From Lotus japonicus (taxonomy: Eukaryota; Streptophyta; Magnoliopsida; Fabales; Fabaceae): a stretch of 64,000 bases of DNA. The stretch lies in contig NC_080043.1 in the NCBI RefSeq assembly GCF_012489685.1, positions 10,418,501-10,482,500 on the forward strand, written 5' to 3'. Positions 44,761 to 56,248 of this stretch are shown here, piece after piece; the first letter of the stretch is position 1; each line of letters starts with the position of its first letter. The notes beneath the pieces were generated by a model. The model ran no database searches, was not told the origin of the DNA, and saw only the letters and a program-made list of their open reading frames with translations. The translations under genes and the position numbers were made by a program.

Positions 44761-47487
44761 TGTAAGACCCTAACCTTTACTATGTAATGCTTAAGTGATT
44801 TATTCAATAAAAATGAAGTTTGTAGTGATGTTTGACTTTATTGCTAATCTGCCTGTGACCTTGTAGTAATTTTTGAGAGGTCTTAACGACCTTTTCTGGA
44901 GAAGCTTCCTTCATGAGAATTGTAGCTCTCTGAGTTAGCTAAATTCTCCAATTGATTTCGTGTCAATCCGATATCTGTAGCCCAAGATAATTGAATTTTT
45001 GTGAGTGAAGTTCTGGCTGTACAGTGCCAGCGATTTTTGTTGAAAATAATAACTTTTTAATTTCGAATTTACCTTTGATTTTAGAGAAAGGGGGAGGGTT
45101 TTATTTGGGTTCCAGGTCTGATTACTTGGAAATTAGTGGGTCAAGAGAGTTGACTTGGATCAGGCTTGAAAAAAAAAAAAAAAAAGAAGCCCTAGCCCTT
45201 GAAGAGGGGGAGACCGCAGGATTAAGAGGGTTTCGGGGGGGGGGGGGGGGGGGAAGGGTTTTCTTTTCACACAAGTCTGAAGATAGAAACCCTTGTGCAC
45301 CTCTGCAACACGTAAAACATAAGAGAGTAAGTGAGAGAAGTCTCCTTCTTGCACCCTTGCCGCCGCCGCTTGCACCCTAGCCACCGTCGGCCGTGTACGT
45401 GCGAGAGAGAGAAGGGAACGCGAGCGAGAGAGAGAAGAAGGGAGACGCGTGGGAGAGGAAGGGAAAAACCAGAATTCTACTCTTCATCTTCATCCTTATT
45501 TCAAGCCTAAAGACCAAGGTAAGGGCTGGTCTAGGAGGGGTAGGTTGTTAGGGAGTCTTGACATGAATTGCCATGCATGAATCTATGATTATGATGGTTT
45601 TACATGAGGGTTTGAGTTTGTGATGCTTGCTGTATTTTTGAAACATGATGCCATGCTCCACTATACTCTAAACTATTTACTTGATTGGGATCTTGATGAC
45701 ATGTGAAAATTACTTGCATGCTTGGTAAATTGCCATGCAAAAATTGTACGTTATAACATGATGGTTGTGTTGTGATGAATTCTGAATTGCTTGTATGATT
45801 AAAGTATTGTTTGGGGCTGTATTAGGACCATGTGATCAAAGAGAAAGAAAAGAAGAAATTTTTTGAAAACCCTAAGGGCCTATTTATAGTTCGGCCGAAC
45901 CCTATTTTGGGGGGTTCGGTGAATTCTTTTCTTTCGCTTGGATGCATGAGTCTTACGATGTTTTATTTGATGATTTTGCCACGAATTGACATGCATGAGG
46001 ATGTGTTTTATGATGTTCATTCGAATAACTGTTCAAAGGGTCGTTCACCTAGCTGTAATTCCCGATGTGACTGTGATTGTTCTATCGTTATATTTATTCG
46101 ATGCATGTGTAAGACTCTAGGTTGACTTTAGAGCCTTTAACAAAGAGAATGAGATCAATCGCTTGCAAGTGAAATGAGAAATAATGGAACATAGGTCTAG
46201 GTGAGACTATGTACCATGAGAACGATGGTGCCGTTAGAGACAAACGGTAACTTGCACGTGAGGGAGATTTTGTATATCATTGCGGCTCCACGTTATTTGG
46301 TTGACTGCGGTCACCGTGAGACTTTTTGTGGATCATTGCGGCTCCACGTGCATTATACATCTGCGGATGTATGTGATTGGCCAAGGAGTTTTGGTGGGTT
46401 GTGTGATGTGAGGATGCGTTAGTTTAACTAACTAACTGTTATAAAAATTAATCCCATAAACGGATGATTCATATGTATTATGATATGTTTTATGACTATG
46501 TTGTTTGAGTGACCTGACCCTTGCACTACTTGTTTATTTGTTTTGTGGGGGGGGGGGTTAGATGACCACGAGGGTATCAACGACGACCCTCAACTGGGAG
46601 ATGAAGCTCTATGATGAGGAGCAGGACCGGGCCTGGACATCCGACACGTCCGGGATTCGCCGTGTGTATGTCGGCGATATCAAACTAACCGAAAAAGACC
46701 AACAGGGCAAGACAGTGGAAGTTCAAAGGATAACGAGGAAGATCAGGATGTCGTATCCTCCGCCGAGGTTTCCCTACCCCGAGGACGTTGGTTCTCAAGT
46801 AGCTTCGGCCGAGTCTGATCCATCCGAAGAGGTACATGCTGAGGTTCAGAAGCACTGGAGCCAGTTGCGGTACCAATGCAGACGCCAATGGAGGAACCAA
46901 GGCTAGGAGACAATAAAGCAGAGGATGACCAGATTCCTGCAGTGCCAAACATGTGGGAAGACCATGACGCCTGTTTCATTATGGGTCTCTATGACTTTTC
47001 GTTGGAGCCACTGCCCGTACCTGTGTCACCTTTGAAGAAGCGGCGTATGAACGAGGATCTCTTGAAGGCTGAGATTGTGGAGATCTCTAGTGATGAGGAT
47101 GACTGAGTCGGGGAGTGATGCACTTAGGTTTTTCTGGGAACGAGATATCGAACTTATTCATTTACTTTCATTTTGTTGAACCTTTTTATTATGAGTTTAA
47201 TACTTTTCTTTCGGTTGTAATACATTTGAGGATTTCCAAATGTGGTTTTTCACACATGGGTGTGGCCACCGTGCTTACGTTTTAATTACGACGTTTATTT
47301 TGGTTATTTCGGTTGTTCGATTTATTCCGCCGTTTCAATTATTAATGTTTTACATCCGAAGCTAAGGGTTTTCGTTTAAAATGAATCTTTGTCACTAATG
47401 ATGGTTAATAAATTAAACGACGAAAATTCTTTACGAAAATCCACGTGTTTAGTTATTGTGTGACACCCGATAAATCGGGGCGTTACA
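44761..47487 (+). mobile_element. 2.7 kb solo LTR, probably gypsy chromovirus type
   Basis: It runs from TGTAAGACCC to GGGGCGTTACA with a perfect 5 bp duplication AACAC (44756-44760, 47488-47492) in the host LTR. No primer site, gag or pol is present. The terminal gtgacacccgataaatcggg form is typical of some Tekay/Del-type gypsy LTRs (tentative). A TATA-like ctatttatag lies at about 45884. It includes an unusual ORF at 46562-47106 and a run of about 17 Gs near 45236. Confidence 0.7.
46562..47106 (+). pseudogene. ORF inside the solo LTR, one frameshift
   Basis: Two overlapping frames form what looks like one protein of about 180 residues. The first (46562-46906) begins MTTRVSTTTLNWEMKLYDEE. 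A shift near 46845 leads into the second, which continues through MQTPMEEPRLGDNKAEDDQ and ends with PLKKRRMNEDLLK and EIVEISSDEDD. The C-terminus has a basic cluster resembling a nuclear localisation signal and an acidic SSDEDD tail. I do not recognise the family. Its base composition is clearly less AT-rich than the rest of the LTR, and the codons look protein-like, but there is no evidence of expression. Confidence 0.5.
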
Positions 47488-48127
47488 AACACCAGGTTCA
47501 ATCTCACAAGGACTTGGCGAAGTATTAATTGATATTAGAGTAAAACAAAACAGTTAAAAAGGGGGTTTGGTTTATTTGATTGAAAAGTAAGCAAACATAA
47601 ATGAAAAGAGATTTAAATTTGATAAGAGAAAGTGTTAGTTCTCGGATTATAGCATTCAAGTGCAACAAACCTTCATTGGTTACAAAAGATTAATTCTTCC
47701 TTATTAATTCCTTAATTCGTGAAAACTAATTAACTAGGCGGAAATTAATTCACAGTTTCCTAAACTAAGCGATTAAGAAACAGTTACGCACTAGCATGAA
47801 CTAAGCGAACATGCATCAACCCTTATTTCTAAAACTACGGAATTAAGCAAACCCTAGAAACAGAATAATAGATGAAGAGAATTAATAAAGAACGATTTTG
47901 CATGAAGAACAGAACCTCAAGTTTGCAAACACAAGAATAATATAAATCCTAAGACTAACTAGTGAGTTTAACAACTCATACTGGAAAAGAGGGAGATATA
48001 GGAGGTGAAGGTAGGTGAGGTGAGATGGTGAATAGGTGGTGAGGTGGTGTCTAACAAAATCTTAAACCTCACTTATTTATACTAATAAATAATGTTATTC
48101 ATCAAGTAACAATCCCTTGTTATCTAA

Positions 48128-48957
48128 GGGCCTGTTTGGTGGTCAGAATATGATAGGATATGACATGATAGTAATCATATCCTGTTGTTATTTGTTGTTT
48201 GTTGCGCCAGCATGATAGGATAACACTATCATGTCTCCTATCATATCATGTCCATCATGTGTAAAAGTTATGCTGAGGGAGGAGTTAGGATAGCACAGGA
48301 TAGGATATCAGTTATATATTTTCTTTCAATATCTAACTCCAAATTATTTTATTTTATTATTATATAATTTATAATTTATAATAATATTAATTAATAAATA
48401 TAAAATTATTAATTTAACTAAAATAAAAAATAAATAAAATTATTATTCATAAATAGTAAAATAGACTACTCACTTACAAATATTGATTTATTAATAGTAA
48501 TAGAATAATTTAATATTTTCATCTCCAATTATTTAAAAATTATTTATCTACCTTTATAATAATTTAAATATAAATTACTTTTGAAATAATAATATTTTAA
48601 TTTAGTTAATTTTTATTATTTATCACGTGTCACAATTAAGTAAAAATCATTTGGTTACAAATATTGATTTTTTTAATAGTAATAGACTAATTTTCTATTT
48701 TTCATCTCCTATTATTTAAAATTATTTATCTACTTATATAATAATTTATAATTTAAATATAAAATAATTTTGAAATAATAATATTCCTAATTTTGTTAAC
48801 TTTATCGTTAATTATCATGTGTCACAACTAAATGAAAACCAATTGATTAATTGCATAATTTTATTTAAAATATAAGTTATCTTCAAAACAATAAAATAGG
48901 CTAGTTAATTATTAAAATTCAAATTAATTTTAGTTATTTTAAAATTCAAACAGACTC
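48128..48957. mobile_element. PIF/Harbinger-like MITE
   Basis: Starts gggcctgtttggtgg and ends caaacagactc, an imperfect terminal inverted repeat. It interrupts the LTR copy between ttatcta and aatctttt. The body is very AT-rich with no ORF. The target duplication is blurred (TAA on the left, ATTAA on the right), and about 18 bp of extra sequence follows the right end. Confidence 0.6.
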
Positions 48958-49355
48958 ATTAATTATTAAAATATAAATCTTTTCTAAATCTTCACAAAAT
49001 CGGGCCCATAGAAAGGAGTAAGCTGCTTAACACTCAGGCATTCGCGGGTCCCACAAGAAGTTTGAATCTTCAATCGAGGTAAACATGAGAGTTGTAGGTC
49101 TTTAAGTCAACTTCACGGACCTTTAATTGGATCCGAGTTCGAAGTTCTGTAGCCCAAGATATAAACATTTTAGTACAGACTGTTCCAGACTCGCAAAATT
49201 AGCGACAACAACTTTGTAAGGCAATTATACAGAGTTCAAGGCTAGTTCTCGAATTGTGCTGAACATGAAAGTTGTAGGTCTTCAAGTCATCTTCCCACTG
49301 ACATATTATTTGACCTAGTTAGATATCTGTAGCTCCATATGCAACTTGTTCAAGT

Positions 49356-49698
49356 GCCAAATATCATACACACTTGAGTAATTTCTTCTTAATATCTCTG
49401 CATTACTTTTTGAAAAGAGATCCAAAGTTGAAATAAAATCTCTTGAGATCTAGGATTTTGTGATGAACGAATTTCCGTCGCAAATAATTGTCACTAATTA
49501 CTTTGCGACGAAGATCTTCTTTCTTCGCATTCCGTCCATATTTCTATTTCAATTATTCACTAGGGTTTTGTGATGCATTGAGGTTCTGTCGCAAAAATGT
49601 CATGAAAATAGAAAAAAAATAAAAATAAATGAGTATTGCTAATGAAAGTGGAGATTTTGGAGGAAAAAATAAAATAAAAAGTGGTGAGTTTAATTTCT
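49356..49698. other. No gene recognised
   Basis: Short AT-rich region with two similar sentences (gatgaacgaatttccgtcgc, gatgcattgaggttctgtcgc), perhaps a decayed inverted or direct repeat. No coding. Confidence 0.4.
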
Positions 49699-49855
49699 AT
49701 GCATTGATGGTGTAAATTTTTTTTACACCGTCAACCAATCAAATTGTAAGGATGTGAGAAAATCTCTCTTTTTATTTAATTTCATTAATTAACGTGACAT
49801 ATCATTGAAATCTGATTGGTTGACGGTGTAAAAAAACTTTACACCGTCGGTGCAT
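49699..49855. mobile_element. Small MITE (tgcaccg-type termini), copy 1
   Basis: 157 bp with imperfect inverted ends (atgcattgatggtgtaaa and tttacaccgtcggtgcat) and internal inverted accgtcaaccaatc / gattggttgacggt. A second copy in opposite orientation is at 51951-52106. Confidence 0.8.
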
Positions 49856-49958
49856 CATCTTTTTTTCTCAAAAGTGATATCACAAGTCACCATGATATCG
49901 CCAATCTCATTGAGTTTTTTTTTTTTTTGAAAGTATCAAATCCAATCTCATTGATGAT

Positions 49959-50900
49959 GGTGAAGACTCCAATGTCACCATAAAAAGGGGTTTGCACCGG
50001 TGCCTACCCTTACCAAAACTTTGAAAAAAGGGGGTCATAGGTATATGCAGTTTTACAATCATTAGATATATTAGTTTTTTAAATGAGTGGTTCATATACT
50101 CTACTGGTAACCATATGTTTAGGTTTGGGAGGAATTTTGTGGAAATTACAATGAAGTCTTCCAACTCCTTCTCCTTCACAATTTTAGTCCCCTCAAGTAT
50201 CCCTTTGAGTTTGACCACCACTCTGTTCATACCCCCAACGCTACCGCTGCACATTGACGATATTTCTGATTCTGATTCCGACGAGACCTGGACATGATGA
50301 ACAATGACTATAAACTCGTAAAGAATAGAGGGTGGCGAAGAACAGATCTAAGGAGGGAGATGTGGCGGTGGAGGCCAAACGAACCTAACAAATCTGAGAG
50401 CGAGAGGACGACGTCGGAGGCGAAACACGCTAACAGATCTGGAAAGGGGGATGACGGCGGCGAATGCTAGACAGACCTCGAATCCTTTACCGCTACTCTT
50501 CCTTCACTTCCCGTCCAACTCGCAAAGAGGCGGCCAAAGGGAGAAGAACCGCGCTATCAGCCTATCACCTCCGTCATGACCGTCGAATCTGTGTCGTTCT
50601 AAAGTCGTCGTTGCCTCCACCATCGAGCTTTGTATCCACAAACGCAGATCTCATTGCCTCTGCCACGCCGCACCAGAGTCGCAAAAACTCTGGCCTCTCG
50701 TCCTCCTTCCCTGCCGGAATCCCATCCCATCTGCCTCCCTATTTCCAAATAATGTTTCCCCTAATTCAGACTTAATCCTAAAAGTCTTACATAATTTGAT
50801 TCAAGCCCAATAGTGCCGGTAAAAAAAAAACTGGTTATCATAGGTTGAAATTGGGGGCACCCGTGCAACCCCTTTTTAGGGTGACACTGTAGTCTTCACC
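49959..50900. mobile_element. Mutator-like non-autonomous element
   Basis: 942 bp with about 45 bp terminal inverted repeats (ggtgaagact...aaaaaggggttt and its near complement) and a perfect 9 bp target duplication ATTGATGAT (49950-49958, 50901-50909). There is no transposase. The interior at 50330-50760 is GC-rich compared with the surroundings and could be captured host sequence, but its ORFs (for example 50464-50775, +) match nothing I recognise. Confidence 0.88.
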
Positions 50901-50909
50901 ATTGATGAT

Positions 50910-51254
50910 ATGGACTAAAGTTTTACATAAAATTAAAAGAAACTGCTCGACTTTATAAATAAAACTGCACCATATAGGTAAAAAAGTTACACTTTGAGAG
51001 GAGACATAGTTGAAAGGGAAATTTAATATTCTTCATGATCGATGATGGATTTGGAAACAAAATTTGAAAGAGTTGTTGTTGCAGAGATGAAAAAAAAAAA
51101 AACCCCATTGATTGAGCATGGGGCTGCAAATACTCCACCTAGAGAGCGCGAAAGCCACGGTCAAACGAATCAATATCAATATCAATCAATATCAATATCA
51201 ATATCAATATCAATCAATATCAATATCAATATCAATATCAATCATCAATATCAA
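50910..51254. other. AT-rich DNA ending in a microsatellite
   Basis: No gene. From about 51170 to 51255 the sequence is an irregular repeat of atatca and atca units, next to the candidate Helitron start. Confidence 0.5.
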
Positions 51255-51390
51255 TCAATATATATTAGAAAAGAACAACTTCTAGCATGACGTGTCAGCA
51301 CCAGATTAATTCTTAGTGACGTGTCATTCTCACGTTAATTCACATAAAAAAAATTCCACGTGTCATTCTCAGGTTAATTCTTATAAAAAA

Positions 51391-51900
51391 AAATTACATT
51401 TTTAAATTTTAGATTTGATTAGGATTTAGGTTGTTTATTTCTTGATTTTATCTTAATTTATTTTTGATCTATTTTTAGAGTATGAATTAATTTTTATGGT
51501 ATTTTCAGATTTTTAATTAATTTAAGATTTTATGAGTTTTTATTGTGATTTGCTAGATTTTGATAGTTTTTATCTATCTTTAATTAGTACCTTTTTAAAT
51601 TTTAGGTTTGATTAGGATTTAGGTTGTTTATTTCATGATTTTATCTTAATTTATCTTATTATTTATTTTTAGAGTATTAATTAATTTTTATGTTATTTTT
51701 ATTGAATTTTCAGATTTTTTAATTAATTCAGGATTTTATGAGTTTTTATTGTGATTTGCTAGATTTTTGTAGTTTTTATCTATCTTTATTTATTACCTTT
51801 TCAAATTTTAGATTTGATTAGGATTTATGTTGTTTATTTCTTGATTTTATCTTAATTTATCTTATTATTATTTATTTAATGTTAATTTCATGAAATATTT
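51391..51900. repeat. Tandem repeat of about 205 bp, 2.5 copies
   Basis: Units begin near 51391, 51592 and 51798 with ttaaattttagatttgatta and share ggatttaggttgtttatttc and gtgatttgctagatttt. Differences between units are small. A partial related unit lies at about 56352-56450. Confidence 0.75.
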
Positions 51901-51950
51901 TATTTTATTTTAGAGTTATCTTTAGAGTATAAATTAAGAGAAAAAGTTTG

Positions 51951-52106
51951 ATGCACCGACGGTGTAAAGTTTTTTTACACCGTCAACCAATCAGATTTCA
52001 AGATGTGCCACGTCAATTAATGAAATTAAATAAAAAGAGAGATTTTCTAATATTCTTGAAATCTGATTGGTTAATGGTGTAAAATAACTTTACACCGTCG
52101 GTGCAT
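51951..52106. mobile_element. Small MITE (tgcaccg-type termini), copy 2
   Basis: 156 bp, reverse orientation relative to 49699-49855, with ends atgcaccgacggtgtaaag and tttacaccgtcggtgcat. It lies inside the candidate Helitron. Confidence 0.82.
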
Positions 52107-53475
52107 AGAAATTAAAGTCATAAATTAATTAGGATTTAGATTGTTTATTTTTATCATTATATTCAATTAAAGAATTTTAGAAAAAAAAAAACGAGTATGC
52201 TAGGGTTCCAGTGCCTTTCTCCTAGCGCCGCCCCTCCTTGCCGTCGCCGATGGCGGCGCTCCGACCCTTGGTCCTGGACGTCTTCTCCCGTGGTCCTGCC
52301 GATTCTCCTGCTATGCTCTGTCTTCCAGCGCCGCTCCCTCTTGCGCCGCTCCTCCAACAAATCCCTCCCAAAATGCCACCCTCCATGATTCTTCATCACG
52401 ATGGGTCACATCACCTGCGAATGTGGGTTAGCAGAAATATTCAATCTTGGTAAGGAAAAAATTCACCTTTATGTTTCTGGCTTCGAATCTTTGATCTGTG
52501 AGAATCCAAATCTGGGCTTTACTTTTTTAATGAAAAGCTGTTATGGGAATGAAAGATACAAAGAATTGTATGGAATAATGATGTCAGTGTTCAATTAGTT
52601 GGGGTCTTCATGCCATCTGCTGATCTGCATTTGTAATGATGTAACATTGTTGTTTTGTTTTTAGCTCTACTTTTCTCCAAATTCATTTACTTTGATTGGT
52701 AAAACTGTTTTGAATGAATCCTTTTTAATGTGTGTCATTGTTGAAATAGAGTTCCTTCTTCGTTACTAATTTTATACAATAGGCAATAGGTTCTAAATGT
52801 TGAAATAATCTTTAATCAATATTATTTTCTGATAATTGAAATAATCAGGATTATCACTCATTATTCAATGGCCAAACACAGTAGAAAATTATGATTGTCT
52901 TGGTCCCCAGCCCCACGAAACATGTCCATATACTGAAAACTTGAAAAGTCCAACTGCTCTACCTTAATTATCTTCAGTTCTGCACCACTGTTAATGAACA
53001 AATAAAAAAGGAGATACAGAAAGATGAAGGAAACAATTTTGAGGTAACTCAAAGATTTTCTATTCTGTAGATATTTTCAATGATTTTGAGCTGACTAAAG
53101 TGATCTTTATTTTCCTCTTCCTTCTCCTCTATAGATATAGATCATTTTGTGTGTGTCTAGAGTGTAGTTTATTCACTTAATACCTCTCAGGGAAATGTCA
53201 AAGTGTAATCTTTCTATTCATTTTCCTTTCTTCTTTTTATTTTCACAAGTGGGTATGCGTGGGATTTTGATTTCACGATCTGGGTCTATATTCCTTCGCT
53301 GTTTAGATCTTTAGCAATTTGAGGTTAACTTATGAGCTTCTAAACTTTCTCTCTTCTTTAAACTTATCAAATTTGCTATGTGTGCAGACCAGTTATTTTG
53401 AATGTTCTGATTGTTGATAGCAATATTTATTTGCATTTTTCAATCTTTCTCTGCTGATTTGAATATATTTTGTAG
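52107..53475. other. Noncoding interior with a possible captured exon
   Basis: 52200-52450 is GC-rich and exon-like on the plus strand, ending at a good donor (cttg/gtaagg near 52452). Its translation has no recognisable family and does not match the N-terminus of ARD. The rest, up to the acceptor at 53474, is AT-rich and intron-like. Confidence 0.4.
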
Positions 53476-54095
53476 GATATGCTTGATTTATGCCCAGAAA
53501 AAGTGGAAAATTATGAAAAGAAGTTGAAGAACTTCTACACTGAGCACATCCATCATGATGAAGAGATTCGTTATTGCTTGGAAGGAAGTGGCTACTTCGA
53601 TGTGCGGGACAAAGGTGACCGATGGATTCGCATTTGGATCAAGGCCGGTGATCTAATCATTTTACCTGCTGGAAGCTACCATCGGATCACTCTTAACACA
53701 AGTAACTATGTGAAGGTTTGGAACTATCTTATTCTAACCACAACCATTAAGACTCTAGAGATTAAGTATGTTTCAATAGATAAAGATTCAAAGCTTTTAT
53801 GGGTTGATTAATCATTAGTTGTTCTGTTTCTGTGCATATCTGTGTGCAGTTGATGAGGTTGTTTATCGGCGAGCCTGTATGGACAGCATATAATCGACCA
53901 CAGGAAGATAACCTTGCTAGAAAGGAATACATGAAGGGCTTGAAGCAGAGAGGGAGCGACGAACATGAGAAGAACCGAGAAAGCAAAGGGGTCTCTGAAA
54001 TCTCTGCCAATAGTCCAAGGTTAGTCCTTCCCCAAAACCTTAATCCCCCAAATGTTGTAAGTTCTGAGGTGTCTATTGGTTCGTGTCATCTTTAA
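53476..54095 (+). pseudogene. ARD: Acireductone dioxygenase gene fragment, two exons
   Basis: ARD is a cupin enzyme of the methionine salvage pathway that oxidises acireductone. One exon (53476-53715, after a tgtag acceptor, ending at aag/gtttgg) encodes 80 residues from [11 protein letters not shown] to NTSNYVK. The next (from 53850, after tgtgtgcag) starts LMRLFIGEPVWTAYNRPQED. The cupin metal ligands are kept: the HIHHDEE segment supplies two His and one Glu, and the fourth ligand is the His of AGSYHRI. The N-terminal third of the enzyme is absent from the preceding 1 kb, and after ARKEYMKGL the sequence departs from the usual ARD tail. It is therefore a truncated copy, probably captured by a Helitron. 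Confidence 0.85.
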
Positions 54096-55309
54096 GTCCT
54101 AGAATTGATAGTGTCTAATATTTCTTTCACTTTTTCATGATACACTTTTTATCTAATGGTGTAGAAGAAGTTTTGCTATGTTTTTTTCACAATTCCTTGA
54201 GAAATTTTGGGGAGTAGAAATAAAGTTGTTTCAGATTATCATACTCCGTGGGATATGCACTTCAAAATTGATATCATGCTATTGTCCGTCCATTGCAAAA
54301 ATTAGAATTAAGAATCCTAACACCAGCATTATATCAAAGCTATGATAAAATTACTTTAATTCAATGTGTGCATACATTGTAATGCATGACTGTTATAATG
54401 TGCTTTCCCCCTCACCCCTTCCAAGGCTTACCGGTTTACTGTCTGCATTTTTGTTTGACTCTAACAACTGATAGATGTAACATCTGGACGTGATTTGTAT
54501 TGGTGAAGCTCAATTCTTCGATGATCTTAACAGTAATTTATTTAAAACACCTATTGTAGATACTTTGTATAATTTTCTTTCTAGGATGCATGGATAATTT
54601 TTGTTATGTATCCAGGTAGGGGAAAATAGCACTTACAGATCTTGAGAGTGTTGGGGACCGGCTTCTGTTAACTAGCCTGTATGTTGATTCTGGCCGGTGG
54701 TGAAAGGTTGAGAAGTTCAAGAAGATTCTGAAGAAGGGGAAAATTCATAAAACTTCATGGATTGAGCTGGGTATATATGTATAATAATACTATATGCATG
54801 TAAATGATTCTTTCTGGCCGGAGGCCCCTTTTCACTTTGCTACATTATTTAGGTAGATAGGCCATGAGTTTGCATTGTGAATATTTGCTCAATTTTTTTG
54901 GTTTGACACTTTGACTGAATCTGGTGTGCCTAAATTTGAGTTTGATAGTTAGTGCACAAAATCTCATCGTGATGTTAGTGAGGCATGAAGCCAAAATTTA
55001 AATATGAACCTGGTGTTTTATACATGTAATAGTTTTAAAAGTTAGTTTGCTTTAGGTGTTACCTACATTCTTTGCTACATCTCCCTGTGTTCAGATTTTG
55101 TTGCTATCAATGGACAGTGGTTGCTATTGTATGAGATCATTTGTTTTTAGATAATAGATGGTGCTTTAAGTGTCTTTTCATTAGAGATTTTTGTTTTTAA
55201 GTCCAGGTCATACATTACTTTTAAACACTTTATGTTTGATCTAAACGTTTTGTCACAAATGTGGCATTAATGTTACCGCATTTCTATAAAACAAAATGTT
55301 ACCGCATTC

Positions 55310-55312
<3 letters not shown>
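54096..55312. other. Noncoding, intron- or 3'-flank-like
   Basis: No gene recognised. A short lysine-rich reading (VEKFKKILKKGKIHKTSW, about 54707-54760) has exon-like composition and may be another captured scrap. The rest is AT-rich. Confidence 0.35.

Positions 55313-55351
<39 letters not shown>
55313..55351. repeat. (AT)n microsatellite
   Basis: About 38 bp of alternating TA. Confidence 0.9.
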
Positions 55352-55355
<4 letters not shown>

Positions 55356-55419
55356 TACAAAGGTAAAAATTCTCATACAAAGGAATTTTTTACATAAAAA
55401 AATTAAATAAATTACAAGA

Positions 55420-55640
55420 GTGTATATTTATATATGATTTAGGGGTATAACATGATTTAAAGCTCACACGGGGAGGAATATCACGCTTAAAAATAATTTC
55501 AATATAATTTAATATGATTAATTTTAGTATTTTTCATAATTTTAAGAGTGTATATTTATATATGTACTATAAATTTATTTTTGCTAAAATATTAGGGTTA
55601 TGAGCTCCCACGGGGAGGAACACTTTATATGAAAATTTGT
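55420..55640. repeat. Diverged tandem repeat near the Helitron 3' end
   Basis: Two copies about 130 bp apart share aagagtgtatatttatatatg followed by cacggggaggaa about 50 bp on. Noncoding. Confidence 0.6.
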
Positions 55641-56061
55641 TTAGGTTAAAAAAATCTGTTTTTATATAATTTAAGCATATTTTTCATAATTTTTAAAATA
55701 ATTTAAACAGTGATAATATATCTATGTACTGTTACATATTTAGACTACACGAACGACACCCTTCATGCAACGCAGGGTATACGTCTTAGCAAACAAAATT
55801 CAATTATACCTCATATGTGCAAAATTGCAGATTTTACTCAATTAATTCATGTGTCTTTCAGAATCTTTATATTGGTTATTTCAATGTATGGTACAAAGCA
55901 CTAGAATTGAATGTCTGAATTTCAGTTTTTTAAATATCTACATTTTCATTATGATTGTTCTTTCAATCTTGGTATGTATAATTTTTAATAATCAAAATAT
56001 TGATTAATATATCAAATACAATGGTAAATTTCACCGTGCAACGCACGGGTAAAATTGTTAG

Positions 56062-56248
56062 AACATTGGTTTAGGCGTTTAGCATATTAGAAAGGATAGC
56101 ACCAGTTTTAAAAGTCTAACCTCAATAGTATAGCTTGAGCGAATAAAGATAAGCAGTAAAATCTCATCCATGATATGTAGTTCTGTAGTTGTAACGGCAA
56201 GCACCAACAATAATAATTAATTTCCTCGGTACAAGAAGCAGACAAGAA
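56062..56248. other. Short spacer between Helitron-like segments
   Basis: AT-rich, no features seen. Confidence 0.4.

Larger units (their letters stand above)
44692..49355. mobile_element. Second copy of the TGACGAACG LTR, twice interrupted, truncated
   Basis: It matches 29093-30357 in three blocks: 44692-44760, 47488-48127 and about 48976-49355. The first gap is the 44761-47487 LTR, the second a MITE. The right end lacks the terminal tatgcgcttatca, so it is truncated and no target duplication is seen. Confidence 0.8.
51255..56061 (+). mobile_element. Candidate Helitron carrying gene fragments
   Basis: The right end has a hairpin ccgtgcaacgcacgg (56034-56048) followed 9 bases later by TTAG, close to the CTRR end of Helitrons. 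The same hairpin plus a proper CTAG occurs at 63149-63178. The left end TCAATATATATTAGAAAAG fits the 5' TC start. The next 200 bp (acgtgtcattctcacg) recur at about 56249. Inside are a 205 bp tandem repeat, a MITE, a GC-rich exon-like piece (52200-52450) and two ARD exons. No Rep/helicase is present, so it would be non-autonomous. The right end is imperfect. Confidence 0.45.

Noticed and set aside
51170..51255. CRISPR-like or regulatory repeat
   Set aside because: It is an irregular atatca microsatellite in a plant nuclear genome.
53476..54095. Functional ARD gene
   Set aside because: The N-terminal exon is missing and the C-terminus departs from the family.
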